Assembly: GCA_027488335.1 (NCBI GenBank)
Contig: JAIYBU010000028.1
Coordinates: 1-38,162, forward strand
DNA: 38,162 nucleotides
Direction: 5' to 3'
DNA from: Cytophagaceae bacterium
GTDB taxonomy: Bacteria; Bacteroidota; Bacteroidia; Cytophagales; Spirosomataceae
Part shown: one piece after another, positions 7,316-16,841 of the stretch
Layout of the letters: every line of letters begins with the position of its first letter
Numbering within the stretch: position 1 is the stretch's first letter
Position numbers and translations under genes: made by a program
The notes under the pieces: generated by a model
Databases searched by the model: none
What the model was told of the DNA's origin: nothing
Seen by the model: the letters and a program-made list of their open reading frames with translations, nothing else

Positions 7316-10300
7316 ATGACGCAATTTAGAATCCTATTTTTTCTCATAATTAGTTTGCTGTCTTTTTCATTAAAAGCACAATTAATTCGACTTTCTGAGC
7401 AACCCGAAACGTTCATTACGGACATTCAGACTGTAATGGCAACTGATAATAATTCGGTTGCCATTGCAACGGGTAAAAAGTTTGAGACCTATTGGACTTC
7501 TCGTTTTAGCCCAGAACAGAAAAAAGCACTCATTGCTACGTGCCGAAGTATGGGAACTCGTGGACATAAAATGGCTCAATTTTATTTTTTCTTCACGATT
7601 CTCGATAAAGCAATTGAGCAAGAAAAGTTTTCGGATGAAAAAGTAAGTAGTTTGATAGATATCACGCAAAAATTTATTGAAGGATATGATTTAAAAACTT
7701 CAACCAAAATGTTGGAGATTCTAAAGGATTTTATCGAAAAACGCCGACTTTATGCGTCGAACTTCAATCGTTTATATGCTTTTGGCGGAACTTATGATAT
7801 AAAATTTTTGGATAAAAAAGGAGAAACCACCGCATCAGCTCCAACACAAACGACAACTTCACAGACAACAACAACGATTCAAACACCTTCCGAACTTCCC
7901 GAAACTAAGTATTTTGACGACTGGGATACCGCTCCAGCTCCCGAGGCGGTCATTACTTCGGCTAAACCTATATTTTCCCCTGATAAAAAGCCTATGCCAA
8001 TTATTGGTGGCCTTTCTATTCAGTTAAATGATATCGATTTTGTGATGGCTACGGCCAGTGATTCGGTCTGGATAAAAAAAACCAATGGAATAGTTTCGCT
8101 AAAAGATGGAATTTATGTTGGGAAAGGCGGTTTATTTACTTTTGAAAGTGCCAAATTGCCACAGATTTCGGTTGTCTTGACCGATTTTGCTTTTGAAATC
8201 CGTAATCCCAAATTTTCGGCAGAAGATGTAACACTGACTTATACCGACCGACTGACCGCTCCGATACGTGGCGTTTTTGAGTATAAAAGTGAGAAGAGAA
8301 ATAAAGGTGTTCCGCCAACATATCCACGTTTTATGTCTTACCAAAGCGATGCTTTTATCAAAAATATCGACCGAAACATTGAGTATCGTGGTGGGTTTTC
8401 TATGTCTGGAAAAAGAATTTTTTCTTCATCCGTTGAGAATCGTTATTCCAATATTTTGGTTAAAAAAGATGGAAAGTTTTTCTTCAAAGCAAGTAGTACT
8501 CGCTTCGAATTGAGCGACTCGTTGATTACATCGCAGTTGGCCAATTTTGTAACGTTCATCGACAAAGATTCCATTTATCATCCAGCCGTAAAGTTTAATT
8601 ATAATAAAAAAAACTACATTTTACGTCTGAATAAAATTGATGTCGGTGGATTTAAAGAAACTACGTTTTCCGATACATACCACCAAATGAATATAAAATC
8701 TGATGCGATGCGTTGGAATTTGAACGAAGGCAAAATGGATTTTTATATCGTCTCAGCCCGAACACAAGTTCCTGCGGTTTTTGAGTCTTTCGATTTTTAT
8801 GATTCTCAACGTGTAACTGCTCTTAATAGTAGTGTAGGGTTTAATCCTCTACTGATGGTGGGTAATTTCACGCAAAAAAATAACAAATTGACTTTTACGC
8901 TCGATGAAATTGCCGCTTATAACAAAGTGCCAAAGAAAAATATTAATGGAGGTTTGATGGTGGCTGTGCAACAAGGTTTTGTCGATTATAATCCTTCGGA
9001 TGATATTTTCAAGATTACGAGCAAAGGGCAACACTATCTTTCTGCTTTTGCAGGAAAACGAGATTTTGATGATTTTCTGATTCCATCTATCTACGGAAAC
9101 AGTAAAGACTCGACTTCCAATGCGACCCTCAATTTGAATGACAAAGCACTAACTATCAGAGGAATACGTCGATTTAATCTGAGCGATTCACTTAAAATTT
9201 ATGTGTTGCCGTATGACCGTACAATCAAAGTAACCAAAAACCGTACTTTCACATTTAGTGGGCAGTTTAAAGCCAAAAACTATCGTTTTTCGGGAAAAGA
9301 TTTGTTGTTTGACTACGAAAAGTTCTCGCTTTCACTCAATAAAATTGATTCTGTAACTTTCACGCCTCAAGAGGTTTATCGAAAAGGCGGTCGCCAAGAA
9401 ATTGGTGGACACATTAAATTCTTGAAATCAGGTACACTTTTCCTCAACCGACCAGATAATAAATCAGGGAAAGTGTATTTACCGCAATATCCAAGGTTAA
9501 AGATTGACGAAGGAGTAATTGTGTATTTTGATGAACCCGCTCGTGGCGTACGAAAATACAGCCGAGAGGTACGTTTTGATGTTCCGAAAATCGACTTTGA
9601 TAGTTTGGCTATAAAAGATATTGAGTTTGATGGAACATTCTATTCGGGAAATATTTTTAAGCCTTTCAAAGAGGTTTTGAGACTAATGCCTGATACTACA
9701 CTCGGTTTCTTGCATAAAGTTCCAAACGGGAAATACAACGTTTTTGGGAATGAAACTTCTGTCAATTTTACATCGGCTTTGGCAATGGACGGAAAAGGTC
9801 TTCATTCCGAAGGAAACATCAACCACCTTGCAGCAAGTATGTCGGCCAAAGAAATTCTTTTCATGGCTGATTCCCTAACGGCTTCGGGTCAACTCGGAAA
9901 AATAAATGAAAGTGTGCTAAAAGGTTCGTATTTTCCGCAGGTTGATATTAATGATTATATTTTGAAGTGGATGCCCAAAGTTGATAGTATGATTATTGCG
10001 TCGAAGGCAGGTTTTAATTTCTATACAGGTACTTCTTCACTTAAAGGAAAATTAGTTGTGCGTACGGGTGGTTTATTCGGTTTGGGCAAATTGATTCGTA
10101 CTGACTCCGAGACGGCTTCCGACCAATTTAAGTTTAATAAAGAGGGTTTTATTGCGGACAGGTCACAGTTTAATGTAAAATCGACTCAAACAACGGCCAA
10201 GTCGGTACTCTTGGGTAGAAATGTAAACGTAAACTTCAACGTAAATAATAGCATTGTTAATATTGCAACCAATCAGGGAAACTTCAACGATAGCACAGGC

Positions 10301-12100
10301 TCAACGCTCGAATTCCCTTATGCTGCCTACAAAACCAACGTTGACCGTGCCGAGTGGAATATTAAAAACAAGAAAATTTCGATGAAAGGTGATGTCGAAA
10401 CAACGGTCTTTACTTCAACTAATGCTTCGCAAGAAGGCTTGTCCTTTAATGGAAATTCGGCAGCTTACGATATCGACCAAATGACATTAAATATCGGAGG
10501 TGTTCCGTTTATCAAGTCGGCCGATGCGAAGATTTTACCTTATAAAGGGCAAGTCGCCATTCGTCGAGATGCTGATATGCTGCCATTTAAAAATGCCCGT
10601 TTGACGATTGACACACTCAACGGTTATCACAATTTGATTAACGGAAATATTCAAATTGTTTCAAAGAATAAATTTACGGGTGATGCTACTTACCAATTCG
10701 TCAACGTGAAAAAAGATACTTTCAATATTAAAATGGGTAACTTTGAGTTGCGTGAAATTACGATGGATGGAGAAGCCGCTAAGAGAAGCAAGAGTAAAGA
10801 GCTTTCGACCGTGGCACGAGCAAATGTTATCGAGCGTGATAGTATGTTCCTTTCGCCGAAGATGCTTTACAAAGGCGAAATCACGATGCTTGCACCTATC
10901 AAAAACCTCTCGCTTGATGGTTACATTATTCCCGAACTCAAAAAATATCCTAAGCTCGGAGGATATTGGATAACTTATAAAGGAAATAAATCGGAAGAAA
11001 TCAGGATTACGGTTGATAAAAACTTGAAGAGTGGAAACTCACCAATTTTTGCAGGTCTTCATTTCCGAACAACTACTTCGTCGAACGGGCTTTATCCAAC
11101 ATTCCTTTCCGCAAAAGAAACTCCCGAAGACCAAAATGTATTTTTAGCAAGTGGTATTTGCCGTCGAGATGAACCGAATAAGCTTTTCAGTATTATTCCA
11201 GAAGAAGGGCGAGCTTTAGCAATGAATAAATACGAGATTTTGGATGAAAAAGGAATCATTAACTTAGAGGGTAGATTTGACCTCTTGAGTGATAAAGTTT
11301 CACAATATGTCCAAACTTCAGGCTTTGCCAAAATTCGTTTAGATACAGCTAATCACGAATTTAATACGATGATGCTTATGAATTTTCCGATTGCTCAGCC
11401 TTTGTTGACAAATATGGCCGAGAAAATCGTGAAAACAAACCTTGATTTAGGCGTAAATGAGGCGGCCATCGAATTAAATTCGACGGAGTTGATTACGAAA
11501 ATTGCCAAATTTGTGGGTGATAAAGACATTGATGATTATAAAGCAAAATCGGCTCGTGAATATGTGCCTTTGTTTAAGTTTTCACCAAAATTTGCCAATA
11601 CGATTGTATTCAGTGATTTAAAACTCCTGTGGTCACCGAAATATAATTCATATAGAAGCGTAGGGAAATTGGGTATTTCAAACATTGGCGAAACTGATAT
11701 TAACGCCAAAATCAATGGTTATGTTGAGATTCGCAAAAACCCAATTACGGGCGATGAAATGTATATTTTCTTAGAGCTTTCGCCCGAAAGCTGGTACTAC
11801 ATGGGTTATAAAGATGGTCAAATGGGCTTGATTTCGTCAGATGATAATTTTAATGCTGCCATTACTGCCAAAGCAGACAAGAAAAAAATCAAAGATTATC
11901 AGGTAATTCCAGTCGATTTTCCAGAAGCGATGCTTTTTCGTAAGACTTTCTTAGAAACGTATAGAGGCATCAAAGAAAAGCCAAAAGTTGCTGGCCAAAA
12001 ACCAACCGATGCCAAGAAATTAGCTGATGTACCAAAAGATGAAACGCAGAAAAAAGACGAAAAAAAGAAAAAAGTGGAAGAGGAAAAAGATGGTTTTTAA
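7316..12100 (+). CDS. very large exported protein of unknown function, beta-rich
   Basis: This is a 1594-residue protein I do not recognise. It has a clear signal peptide (MTQFRILFFLIISLLSFSLKAQ). Residues about 20-165 look helical, and residues about 168-190 form a Thr/Gln/Pro linker. From about 230 to 1530 there are long runs of alternating polar and hydrophobic residues with recurring patterns such as KFNYNKKNYILRLNKID and DLLFDYEKFSLSLNKIDSV. These suggest stacked beta structure, as in LptA/AsmA/TamB-type envelope proteins, but this is inference from texture only. The C-terminus (about 1570-1594) is a Lys/Glu-rich tail ending in DGF. There is no T9SS sorting domain or lipobox, so it is probably periplasmic or outer-membrane associated. 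It forms a single-gene unit closed by the terminator at 12120-12161. Confidence 0.6.
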   Translation: MTQFRILFFLIISLLSFSLKAQLIRLSEQPETFITDIQTVMATDNNSVAIATGKKFETYWTSRFSPEQKKALIATCRSMGTRGHKMAQFYFFFTILDKAIEQEKFSDEKVSSLIDITQKFIEGYDLKTSTKMLEILKDFIEKRRLYASNFNRLYAFGGTYDIKFLDKKGETTASAPTQTTTSQTTTTIQTPSELPETKYFDDWDTAPAPEAVITSAKPIFSPDKKPMPIIGGLSIQLNDIDFVMATASDSVWIKKTNGIVSLKDGIYVGKGGLFTFESAKLPQISVVLTDFAFEIRNPKFSAEDVTLTYTDRLTAPIRGVFEYKSEKRNKGVPPTYPRFMSYQSDAFIKNIDRNIEYRGGFSMSGKRIFSSSVENRYSNILVKKDGKFFFKASSTRFELSDSLITSQLANFVTFIDKDSIYHPAVKFNYNKKNYILRLNKIDVGGFKETTFSDTYHQMNIKSDAMRWNLNEGKMDFYIVSARTQVPAVFESFDFYDSQRVTALNSSVGFNPLLMVGNFTQKNNKLTFTLDEIAAYNKVPKKNINGGLMVAVQQGFVDYNPSDDIFKITSKGQHYLSAFAGKRDFDDFLIPSIYGNSKDSTSNATLNLNDKALTIRGIRRFNLSDSLKIYVLPYDRTIKVTKNRTFTFSGQFKAKNYRFSGKDLLFDYEKFSLSLNKIDSVTFTPQEVYRKGGRQEIGGHIKFLKSGTLFLNRPDNKSGKVYLPQYPRLKIDEGVIVYFDEPARGVRKYSREVRFDVPKIDFDSLAIKDIEFDGTFYSGNIFKPFKEVLRLMPDTTLGFLHKVPNGKYNVFGNETSVNFTSALAMDGKGLHSEGNINHLAASMSAKEILFMADSLTASGQLGKINESVLKGSYFPQVDINDYILKWMPKVDSMIIASKAGFNFYTGTSSLKGKLVVRTGGLFGLGKLIRTDSETASDQFKFNKEGFIADRSQFNVKSTQTTAKSVLLGRNVNVNFNVNNSIVNIATNQGNFNDSTGSTLEFPYAAYKTNVDRAEWNIKNKKISMKGDVETTVFTSTNASQEGLSFNGNSAAYDIDQMTLNIGGVPFIKSADAKILPYKGQVAIRRDADMLPFKNARLTIDTLNGYHNLINGNIQIVSKNKFTGDATYQFVNVKKDTFNIKMGNFELREITMDGEAAKRSKSKELSTVARANVIERDSMFLSPKMLYKGEITMLAPIKNLSLDGYIIPELKKYPKLGGYWITYKGNKSEEIRITVDKNLKSGNSPIFAGLHFRTTTSSNGLYPTFLSAKETPEDQNVFLASGICRRDEPNKLFSIIPEEGRALAMNKYEILDEKGIINLEGRFDLLSDKVSQYVQTSGFAKIRLDTANHEFNTMMLMNFPIAQPLLTNMAEKIVKTNLDLGVNEAAIELNSTELITKIAKFVGDKDIDDYKAKSAREYVPLFKFSPKFANTIVFSDLKLLWSPKYNSYRSVGKLGISNIGETDINAKINGYVEIRKNPITGDEMYIFLELSPESWYYMGYKDGQMGLISSDDNFNAAITAKADKKKIKDYQVIPVDFPEAMLFRKTFLETYRGIKEKPKVAGQKPTDAKKLADVPKDETQKKDEKKKKVEEEKDGF

Positions 12101-12119
12101 AGAATAATTTTTATAAAAA

Positions 12120-12161
12120 AAGGAGAGAAATCGAGGAATCGGCTTCTCTCTTTCTATTTTT
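12120..12161 (+). terminator. rho-independent terminator after the 1594-residue protein gene
   Basis: AAGGAGAGAA (12120-12129) pairs with TTCTCTCTTT (12144-12153) with one G-U pair across a 14-base loop. A T-rich tail follows. Confidence 0.7.
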
Positions 12162-12181
12162 ATGATTGGCAAAGAAATTGC

Positions 12182-12189
12182 TATATTCG
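12182..12189 (+). promoter_or_regulatory. probable -7 element of the TMTC-like gene
   Basis: TATATTCG differs from TAnnTTTG at one position and lies 28 bases before the ATG at 12217. It supports that ATG over the in-frame TTG at 12166, which lies upstream of the predicted transcript start. Confidence 0.35.
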
Positions 12190-12216
12190 CAAACGAGAAC
12201 TCAACTTCATAGAAAC

Positions 12217-14106
12217 ATGGCAAAAAATAAACAAAAATCCAAACAGAATTTTCCTTTACCAACGTCCAGTACGCCACAGGCTGCCTCTGCAACAAATACG
12301 ACCGTAAACAGCTTTTCGTTAAGTCCAATGGCAATTTATGCTATCTTAGCTGTTGCGGTAATTATTGCTTTTGCAGCAGGTTTCTCGAATGGTTTCGTCA
12401 ATTGGGACGACCAAATGTATGCCACTGAAAACGTCATGATTCAGAACCCAACATTTGCCAATCTTATTCGTCTTTTAACTGTTGAATGTGCCTTAAACTA
12501 CCATCCGCTTACGGTGGCATCGCTTTGGCTTAATTCGGCTTTGTTTGGTAAGGCTTCCACATCTTTTATAGTGGTCAATACACTCATTCACTTAATTAAT
12601 ACATGTCTAATTTTTCGTTTTTCACAACAACTCACTCGCAATAATACGTTGGTGAGTTTTTTGGTGGCTCTTTTTTGGGGAATTCACCCAATGCACGTGG
12701 AATCGGTTACTTGGGTTTCAGAGCGTAAAGACGTTCTTTATACGCTTTTCTTTTTCTTGGCATGTATTCAATACGTAAAATATTTGGAGAAGAATGAGCA
12801 GAAAATGCTCATTCTTTGCTTCGTTTACTTTGTTTTATCGTGTTTATCAAAAGCTATGGCGGTAGTATTGCCTTTGGTTTTATTGCTGATAGATTATTGG
12901 TTCGATAAAGGCTTTTTAACGGTTAAAAATATTGCCACAAAAATACCTTTCTTTATCGTAGCTTTATTATTTGGTGCTTTGGCTGTACACGTACAAGGCG
13001 GTGGAGATTTGGGTGGAAGACTCGAAAAAATGACCCTTGACGTTGCCCTCAGCGATGCTCTAACGCTGGGCGATAGAATAAAATTTGGTTTTTATGGTTT
13101 CTTGGTTTATATCTTTAAACTCTTTATTCCAATCAATCAACATAATTTTTATGCCTACCCAAGCCCTGATAAGTACGGAGCGATTCAATACATAACTGCA
13201 CCGATTTGGGCTTTATTGATTTTGGGCGGAGCGGCATTTTATTTTCGTCGTAAAAAAGAGATTTTCTTCGGAATTATGTTCTTTTTCTTCACCATCGTTT
13301 TGGTACTTCAATTTCTTTCGGTGGGTGGAGCTATTTTGGCTGAACGCTATACGTATATTCCTTATTTTGGTATTATATTTTTGGTTTTCTATTTTCTGAA
13401 TGAGAAAGTAACCTCTAAAAATCTTTTGCTTTTCGGAAGTTTGGCGGTTGCCCCTGTCTTTATGTATCTGACTTACAAACAAACACTTACTTATAAAGAC
13501 ACAGGTACATTGTTTGCCAATTCGTACAAATACGAGCCAGAGTCACCAGTTGTTAACGAAAACCTTGCAAACCATTTTGGTCGTTCGGGCGAAATCGACC
13601 AGGTGATTCGTTATGGCGAATACGCTGCTTCAAAAGGAGTTCAATCGTATGCGTTGATGGGAGCATTGGCCAATGCCTATTACTTGAAAGGGAATATGCC
13701 AAAGGCATTAGAACTTTACCAAAAAAGTATTGATAATTCGCCCAATCATAGAAAATTTGTAGCATACTATAATCGAGGAATTGCCAATCGAGATGCGGGA
13801 AATTTTGCACAATCGGCCGAAGATTTCACTAAAGCTATGGAGCTCGGACAAAACAAAAATGCTTATTTAGGACTCAGAGCATTTGCGAATCTGAAAGCCA
13901 ATAAATTTAAAGAAGCCTATGATGATTATTCGACAATGATTAATCTCGGTATGGCAGTCGATACGGCCTATAATGACCGTGCTGTGGCTCGTTATGGTTT
14001 GGGCGATACCCAAGGAGCAATCAAAGATTTGAAAGAAGTAATGAAACGAAACCCTAATTATAAAGATGCTCGTGATAATTTGATTAAATTGGGCGTACAG
14101 CCATAA
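12217..14106 (+). CDS. TMTC-like multi-spanning membrane glycosyltransferase with C-terminal TPRs
   Basis: The start is placed at ATG 12217 (MAKNKQKSKQNF, 629 residues). The reading frame is open from a TTG at 12166, but the -7 box lies between. The N-terminal tail is hydrophilic and followed by about 10-12 transmembrane helices to about residue 430. Signature segments are NWDDQMYATEN in the first loop, NYHPLT, and HPMHVESVTWVSERKDVLY. This set typifies the bacterial proteins related to eukaryotic TMTC O-mannosyltransferases, a GT-C fold in which an acidic first-loop motif acts on lipid-linked sugar. Residues about 465-625 are at least four TPRs (for example YYNRGIANRDAGNFAQSAED). The likely role is transfer of a sugar from a lipid carrier to exported proteins or glycans; donor and acceptor are unknown. 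It is followed by the bidirectional terminator at 14116-14159. Confidence 0.75.
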   Translation: MAKNKQKSKQNFPLPTSSTPQAASATNTTVNSFSLSPMAIYAILAVAVIIAFAAGFSNGFVNWDDQMYATENVMIQNPTFANLIRLLTVECALNYHPLTVASLWLNSALFGKASTSFIVVNTLIHLINTCLIFRFSQQLTRNNTLVSFLVALFWGIHPMHVESVTWVSERKDVLYTLFFFLACIQYVKYLEKNEQKMLILCFVYFVLSCLSKAMAVVLPLVLLLIDYWFDKGFLTVKNIATKIPFFIVALLFGALAVHVQGGGDLGGRLEKMTLDVALSDALTLGDRIKFGFYGFLVYIFKLFIPINQHNFYAYPSPDKYGAIQYITAPIWALLILGGAAFYFRRKKEIFFGIMFFFFTIVLVLQFLSVGGAILAERYTYIPYFGIIFLVFYFLNEKVTSKNLLLFGSLAVAPVFMYLTYKQTLTYKDTGTLFANSYKYEPESPVVNENLANHFGRSGEIDQVIRYGEYAASKGVQSYALMGALANAYYLKGNMPKALELYQKSIDNSPNHRKFVAYYNRGIANRDAGNFAQSAEDFTKAMELGQNKNAYLGLRAFANLKANKFKEAYDDYSTMINLGMAVDTAYNDRAVARYGLGDTQGAIKDLKEVMKRNPNYKDARDNLIKLGVQP

Positions 14107-14115
14107 AAATAGAAT

Positions 14116-14159
14116 TCACCAAAAAAGGCTTCTGAATTTTCAGAAGCCTTTTTTGGTGA
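14116..14159. terminator. bidirectional terminator between convergent genes
   Basis: Perfect 21-base arms (14116-14136 and 14139-14159) flank a 2-base centre. The stem core GGCTTCTGAA is bordered by A6 on one side and T6 on the other, so it can act in both directions. It serves the TMTC-like gene (+) and the amino acid permease gene (-). Confidence 0.9.
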
Positions 14160-14205
14160 TAGTCAACAATAATTTTTATAATAGTCAGTTTTTAATTACT
14201 ATGAA

Positions 14206-15660
14206 CTATTTATCCATATTATTGAGATTACTCTTTCTTTGACTATATAAGAAGTAAACAACAATACCAAGGGTACTCCAAATCAAGAAAGCGTACCAAG
14301 TATCAGTACGAAGACGTGACATCAAGAATAAATTAAACAAAACGCCCATCGGAGCTACAAACCAAATTAATGGAGCTTTGTATGGACGCTCAATATTTGG
14401 TTGTTGATAGCGAAGCAATAATACCGCTCCCGAAATCATCGCAAATGCTAATAAAGTTCCTGCCGAACACATTTCTGAAACTTTATCAATTGGAGTGACT
14501 GCCGAAACAATCGAAACTATAAAGCCAACCAACAATGTACTTTTCCAAGGAGTTTTGAATGTTGGATGAATATCTTTGAAGAAGTTTGGCAATAAACCAT
14601 CTTTTGCCATTCCTAAGAAGATACGAGTTTGGCCGAGCATCATTACAAGCATTACTGAGGTAAGACCAGCCACCGCAGCGAGTGTAATAATAAATACTGC
14701 CCAAGGGAGTCCTGCATCAGCAAATGCCGAAGCCACTGGAGCTTTTAAATCAAGCGTATCGTACTTAACCATACCCGTAAGTACCAACGAAACCAAGATG
14801 TAAAGAACCGTACAGATAATTAAAGAGGCTACGATAGCAAATGGAACATCTTTACGTGGGTTAATCGCCTCACCTGCTTGCGTAGAAACGGCATCAAAAC
14901 CAATGTAAGCAAAGAAAACGATAGTTGCAGCCGTAATTACACCGTCCCAGCCAAAAGTTGTTGTACCGTCAGCAGCGGTTACTGTTTCAGGAACAAATGG
15001 AGTCCAGTTCTCAACTTTGACAAAAAACGCACCTACCAAAATTACAAAAATAACAACGCTCAATTTTACAATTACGATAATGTTATTTGTTTTAGCAGAT
15101 TCTTGAATACCTCTTACTAAAATCGAAGTAACTACCCAAGTAATAAAGAAGGCTGCAATATTGAAAGCAGGCGTTGGTCCACCAAGACCAAGTTTTTCGC
15201 CAGCCGTATATGGGTCATTCATGAGGGTTACGGGTAGTTCTAATCCAAATAGGTGTAGAAATTTTTCAAAATATCCCGACCACGCAACCGCAACAGTTGT
15301 TGCACCCATCATGTATTCTAATATAAGATTCCACCCAATAATCCAAGCAAAGAATTCGCCAACTGTACCATAAGAGTACGCATAAGCCGAACCTTCAACG
15401 GGTAGAATTGAAGCAAATTCACTATAACAAAGCGAAGCAAATGTACAACCAATAGCTGCAATAATAAAAGCGATTGCCAATGCTGGACCAGCAAAATTAT
15501 GAGCAGCAATACCCGTAAGAGTAAATATACCACCACCAATGATTGCACCAATACCGAGCGATGTAAGCCCCCACTTAGTAAGAACTCGTTTCAGTTCTGA
15601 TTTCTTCATATCAGCTTCATAAGCTGCCATGGGCTTTTTACGCCAAATACTTTTTTCCAT
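14206..15660 (-). CDS. APC-superfamily amino acid permease (cationic amino acid transporter type)
   Basis: This 484-residue inner-membrane protein has about 12 transmembrane helices. The first helix carries the substrate and ion binding motif GIGAIIGGGIFTLTG (from about residue 36), typical of the amino acid-polyamine-organocation superfamily. Other family features are YSEFASILPVEGSAYAYSYGTVGEFFAWIIGWNLILEY (in helix 3 and the following loop), FFAYIGFDAVSTQAGEAINP and the helix-8 region GQTRIFLGMAKDGLLP. Together these resemble the bacterial YfnA/CAT group. It would import amino acids by proton symport or exchange; the substrate cannot be fixed from sequence. It is a single gene reading toward the bidirectional terminator. 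A 16-base perfect palindrome lies 37 bases upstream, a candidate operator. Confidence 0.85.
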   Translation of the reverse strand: MEKSIWRKKPMAAYEADMKKSELKRVLTKWGLTSLGIGAIIGGGIFTLTGIAAHNFAGPALAIAFIIAAIGCTFASLCYSEFASILPVEGSAYAYSYGTVGEFFAWIIGWNLILEYMMGATTVAVAWSGYFEKFLHLFGLELPVTLMNDPYTAGEKLGLGGPTPAFNIAAFFITWVVTSILVRGIQESAKTNNIIVIVKLSVVIFVILVGAFFVKVENWTPFVPETVTAADGTTTFGWDGVITAATIVFFAYIGFDAVSTQAGEAINPRKDVPFAIVASLIICTVLYILVSLVLTGMVKYDTLDLKAPVASAFADAGLPWAVFIITLAAVAGLTSVMLVMMLGQTRIFLGMAKDGLLPNFFKDIHPTFKTPWKSTLLVGFIVSIVSAVTPIDKVSEMCSAGTLLAFAMISGAVLLLRYQQPNIERPYKAPLIWFVAPMGVLFNLFLMSRLRTDTWYAFLIWSTLGIVVYFLYSQRKSNLNNMDK

Positions 15661-15696
15661 AAAATTTTAGGGTTTGTTTTTAGATTGTTTTACGAA

Positions 15697-15712
15697 TTAT
15701 ATTGCAATATAA
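15697..15712. promoter_or_regulatory. 16-base perfect palindrome upstream of the permease gene
   Basis: TTATATTGCAATATAA is a perfect palindrome 37 bases before the permease start. On the minus strand its TATATTG resembles a -7 box (TAnnTTTG) one T short. A dimeric regulator bound here would cover the promoter. This is inference from position and symmetry. Confidence 0.35.
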
Positions 15713-15714
15713 AA

Positions 15715-15742
15715 CAAAAAAGGCTTGGTAAACCAAACCTTT
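15715..15742 (-). terminator. rho-independent terminator of the PorP/SprF gene
   Basis: On the minus strand AAAGGTTTGG pairs with CCAAGCCTTT (one mismatch-type G-U) across a short loop and is followed by T's. It ends transcription coming from the PorP/SprF-type gene. Confidence 0.7.
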
Positions 15743-15773
15743 AAGGCAAAATGCAAAATATTGTTTTAAAAAA

Positions 15774-16841
15774 TCAATATTTTGGACATGATAGTTCTTT
15801 TTTATTTCTTCTTTTTCGTGGGCTGTCTCGCTCAAAGGGTTCGAATTGATAAGCAATCGAAATCTCATGCGAACCACCAGTCGAGAAGCCTAAGCTCGAA
15901 ATTGTTACATCATAGCTATATCCAATCGAAAAACTTTCTTGACGATAACCAAGCAAGAAAACCAACGCATCATGGTTTGTACGAGTAATATTTTTCTTTT
16001 TAATCGGAATACCCCTGTACCAAAAACCAGCCGTTAGAGCTGAATATGTACCATAAAATCCTAAATCTAATTGGTCGAATTTCCCTTGTCTTTTGTATAA
16101 AAATGCAGGTGAAACCGAAAACTCTTTATCTGCATTGGCTGCACCCGAATAAGGATTTGCTAACGGAATTTTCATGCCGCCGCTCACACTTAATTTACGA
16201 GGCAAACAATCGCCTGTTGGACACCCAGCAATTGGGCTGCTTACTCCAGTATTCAGAAATGTATAAGTTGGTCGGTTGATGTGGTGCATCGAAACCCCTA
16301 ACCAAGTACGGCTATTATAAAACAATGCTCCACCGCTAAAATCAACAAATTTTATGGGAGTGATGTTGTTTTTATCAGCAAAAGGGTCGTTTGAAGGATT
16401 ACCTGTGTAACCACGATTGGTATATTGGTCGCCAAAAGTTAGCCCTAAATAATCTAAACTTTTATTAGAGTAGGTACCCTGAGCTCCCAAACGTAAGAAA
16501 TTTTCTTCGCCCAATCGAATTTGATAAGAGTAAATACCGCTAACTTCATTACTTTTTAATCGACCTGGTCCTTGAGAATCATTAACGACCATTACCCCAA
16601 CGCCACTATTGAGTTTGTCTATGTAATGGTCAACCGAGAATGCCGACGTAACAAAGTTGGCATTAATTGAAGGCCATTGGTTTCGGTAGTTAGCAATCAG
16701 ACGTGGTGCATACGCACTACCCGCAAACGCAGGATTCTGATACATCGGTGCCGCATAAAACTGCGAAAATTGAGCGTCTTGAGCCATGCTATTCCAGCAG
16801 ACCATTGACAAAAGGAGACTTCCTAAATAAAGTTTTTTCAT
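15774..16841 (-). CDS. PorP/SprF family type IX secretion system outer-membrane protein
   Basis: The 355-residue product has a signal peptide (MKKLYLGSLLLSMVCWNSMAQ) and then the hallmark QFSQFYAAPMYQNPAFAGS (residues about 24-42) of the PorP/SprF family. A series of amphipathic beta strands follows, fitting an outer-membrane barrel of about 14 strands. The C-terminus has a short basic tail after the last strand. SprF-type proteins are needed for secretion of partner proteins with type B C-terminal domains, while PorP belongs to the core type IX system. Here the gene is divergent, 288 bases from the gene of a large T9SS type B protein (17130-19817), which suggests a dedicated partner. It is closed by the terminator at 15715-15742. 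The family is certain; whether it is core or partner-specific is inferred. Confidence 0.87.
   Translation of the reverse strand: MKKLYLGSLLLSMVCWNSMAQDAQFSQFYAAPMYQNPAFAGSAYAPRLIANYRNQWPSINANFVTSAFSVDHYIDKLNSGVGVMVVNDSQGPGRLKSNEVSGIYSYQIRLGEENFLRLGAQGTYSNKSLDYLGLTFGDQYTNRGYTGNPSNDPFADKNNITPIKFVDFSGGALFYNSRTWLGVSMHHINRPTYTFLNTGVSSPIAGCPTGDCLPRKLSVSGGMKIPLANPYSGAANADKEFSVSPAFLYKRQGKFDQLDLGFYGTYSALTAGFWYRGIPIKKKNITRTNHDALVFLLGYRQESFSIGYSYDVTISSLGFSTGGSHEISIAYQFEPFERDSPRKRRNKKELSCPKY

Noticed and set aside
12166..12216. Upstream TTG start for the TMTC-like gene
   Set aside because: The -7-like box at 12182-12189 lies downstream of it, and ATG 12217 gives a normal basic N-terminus.
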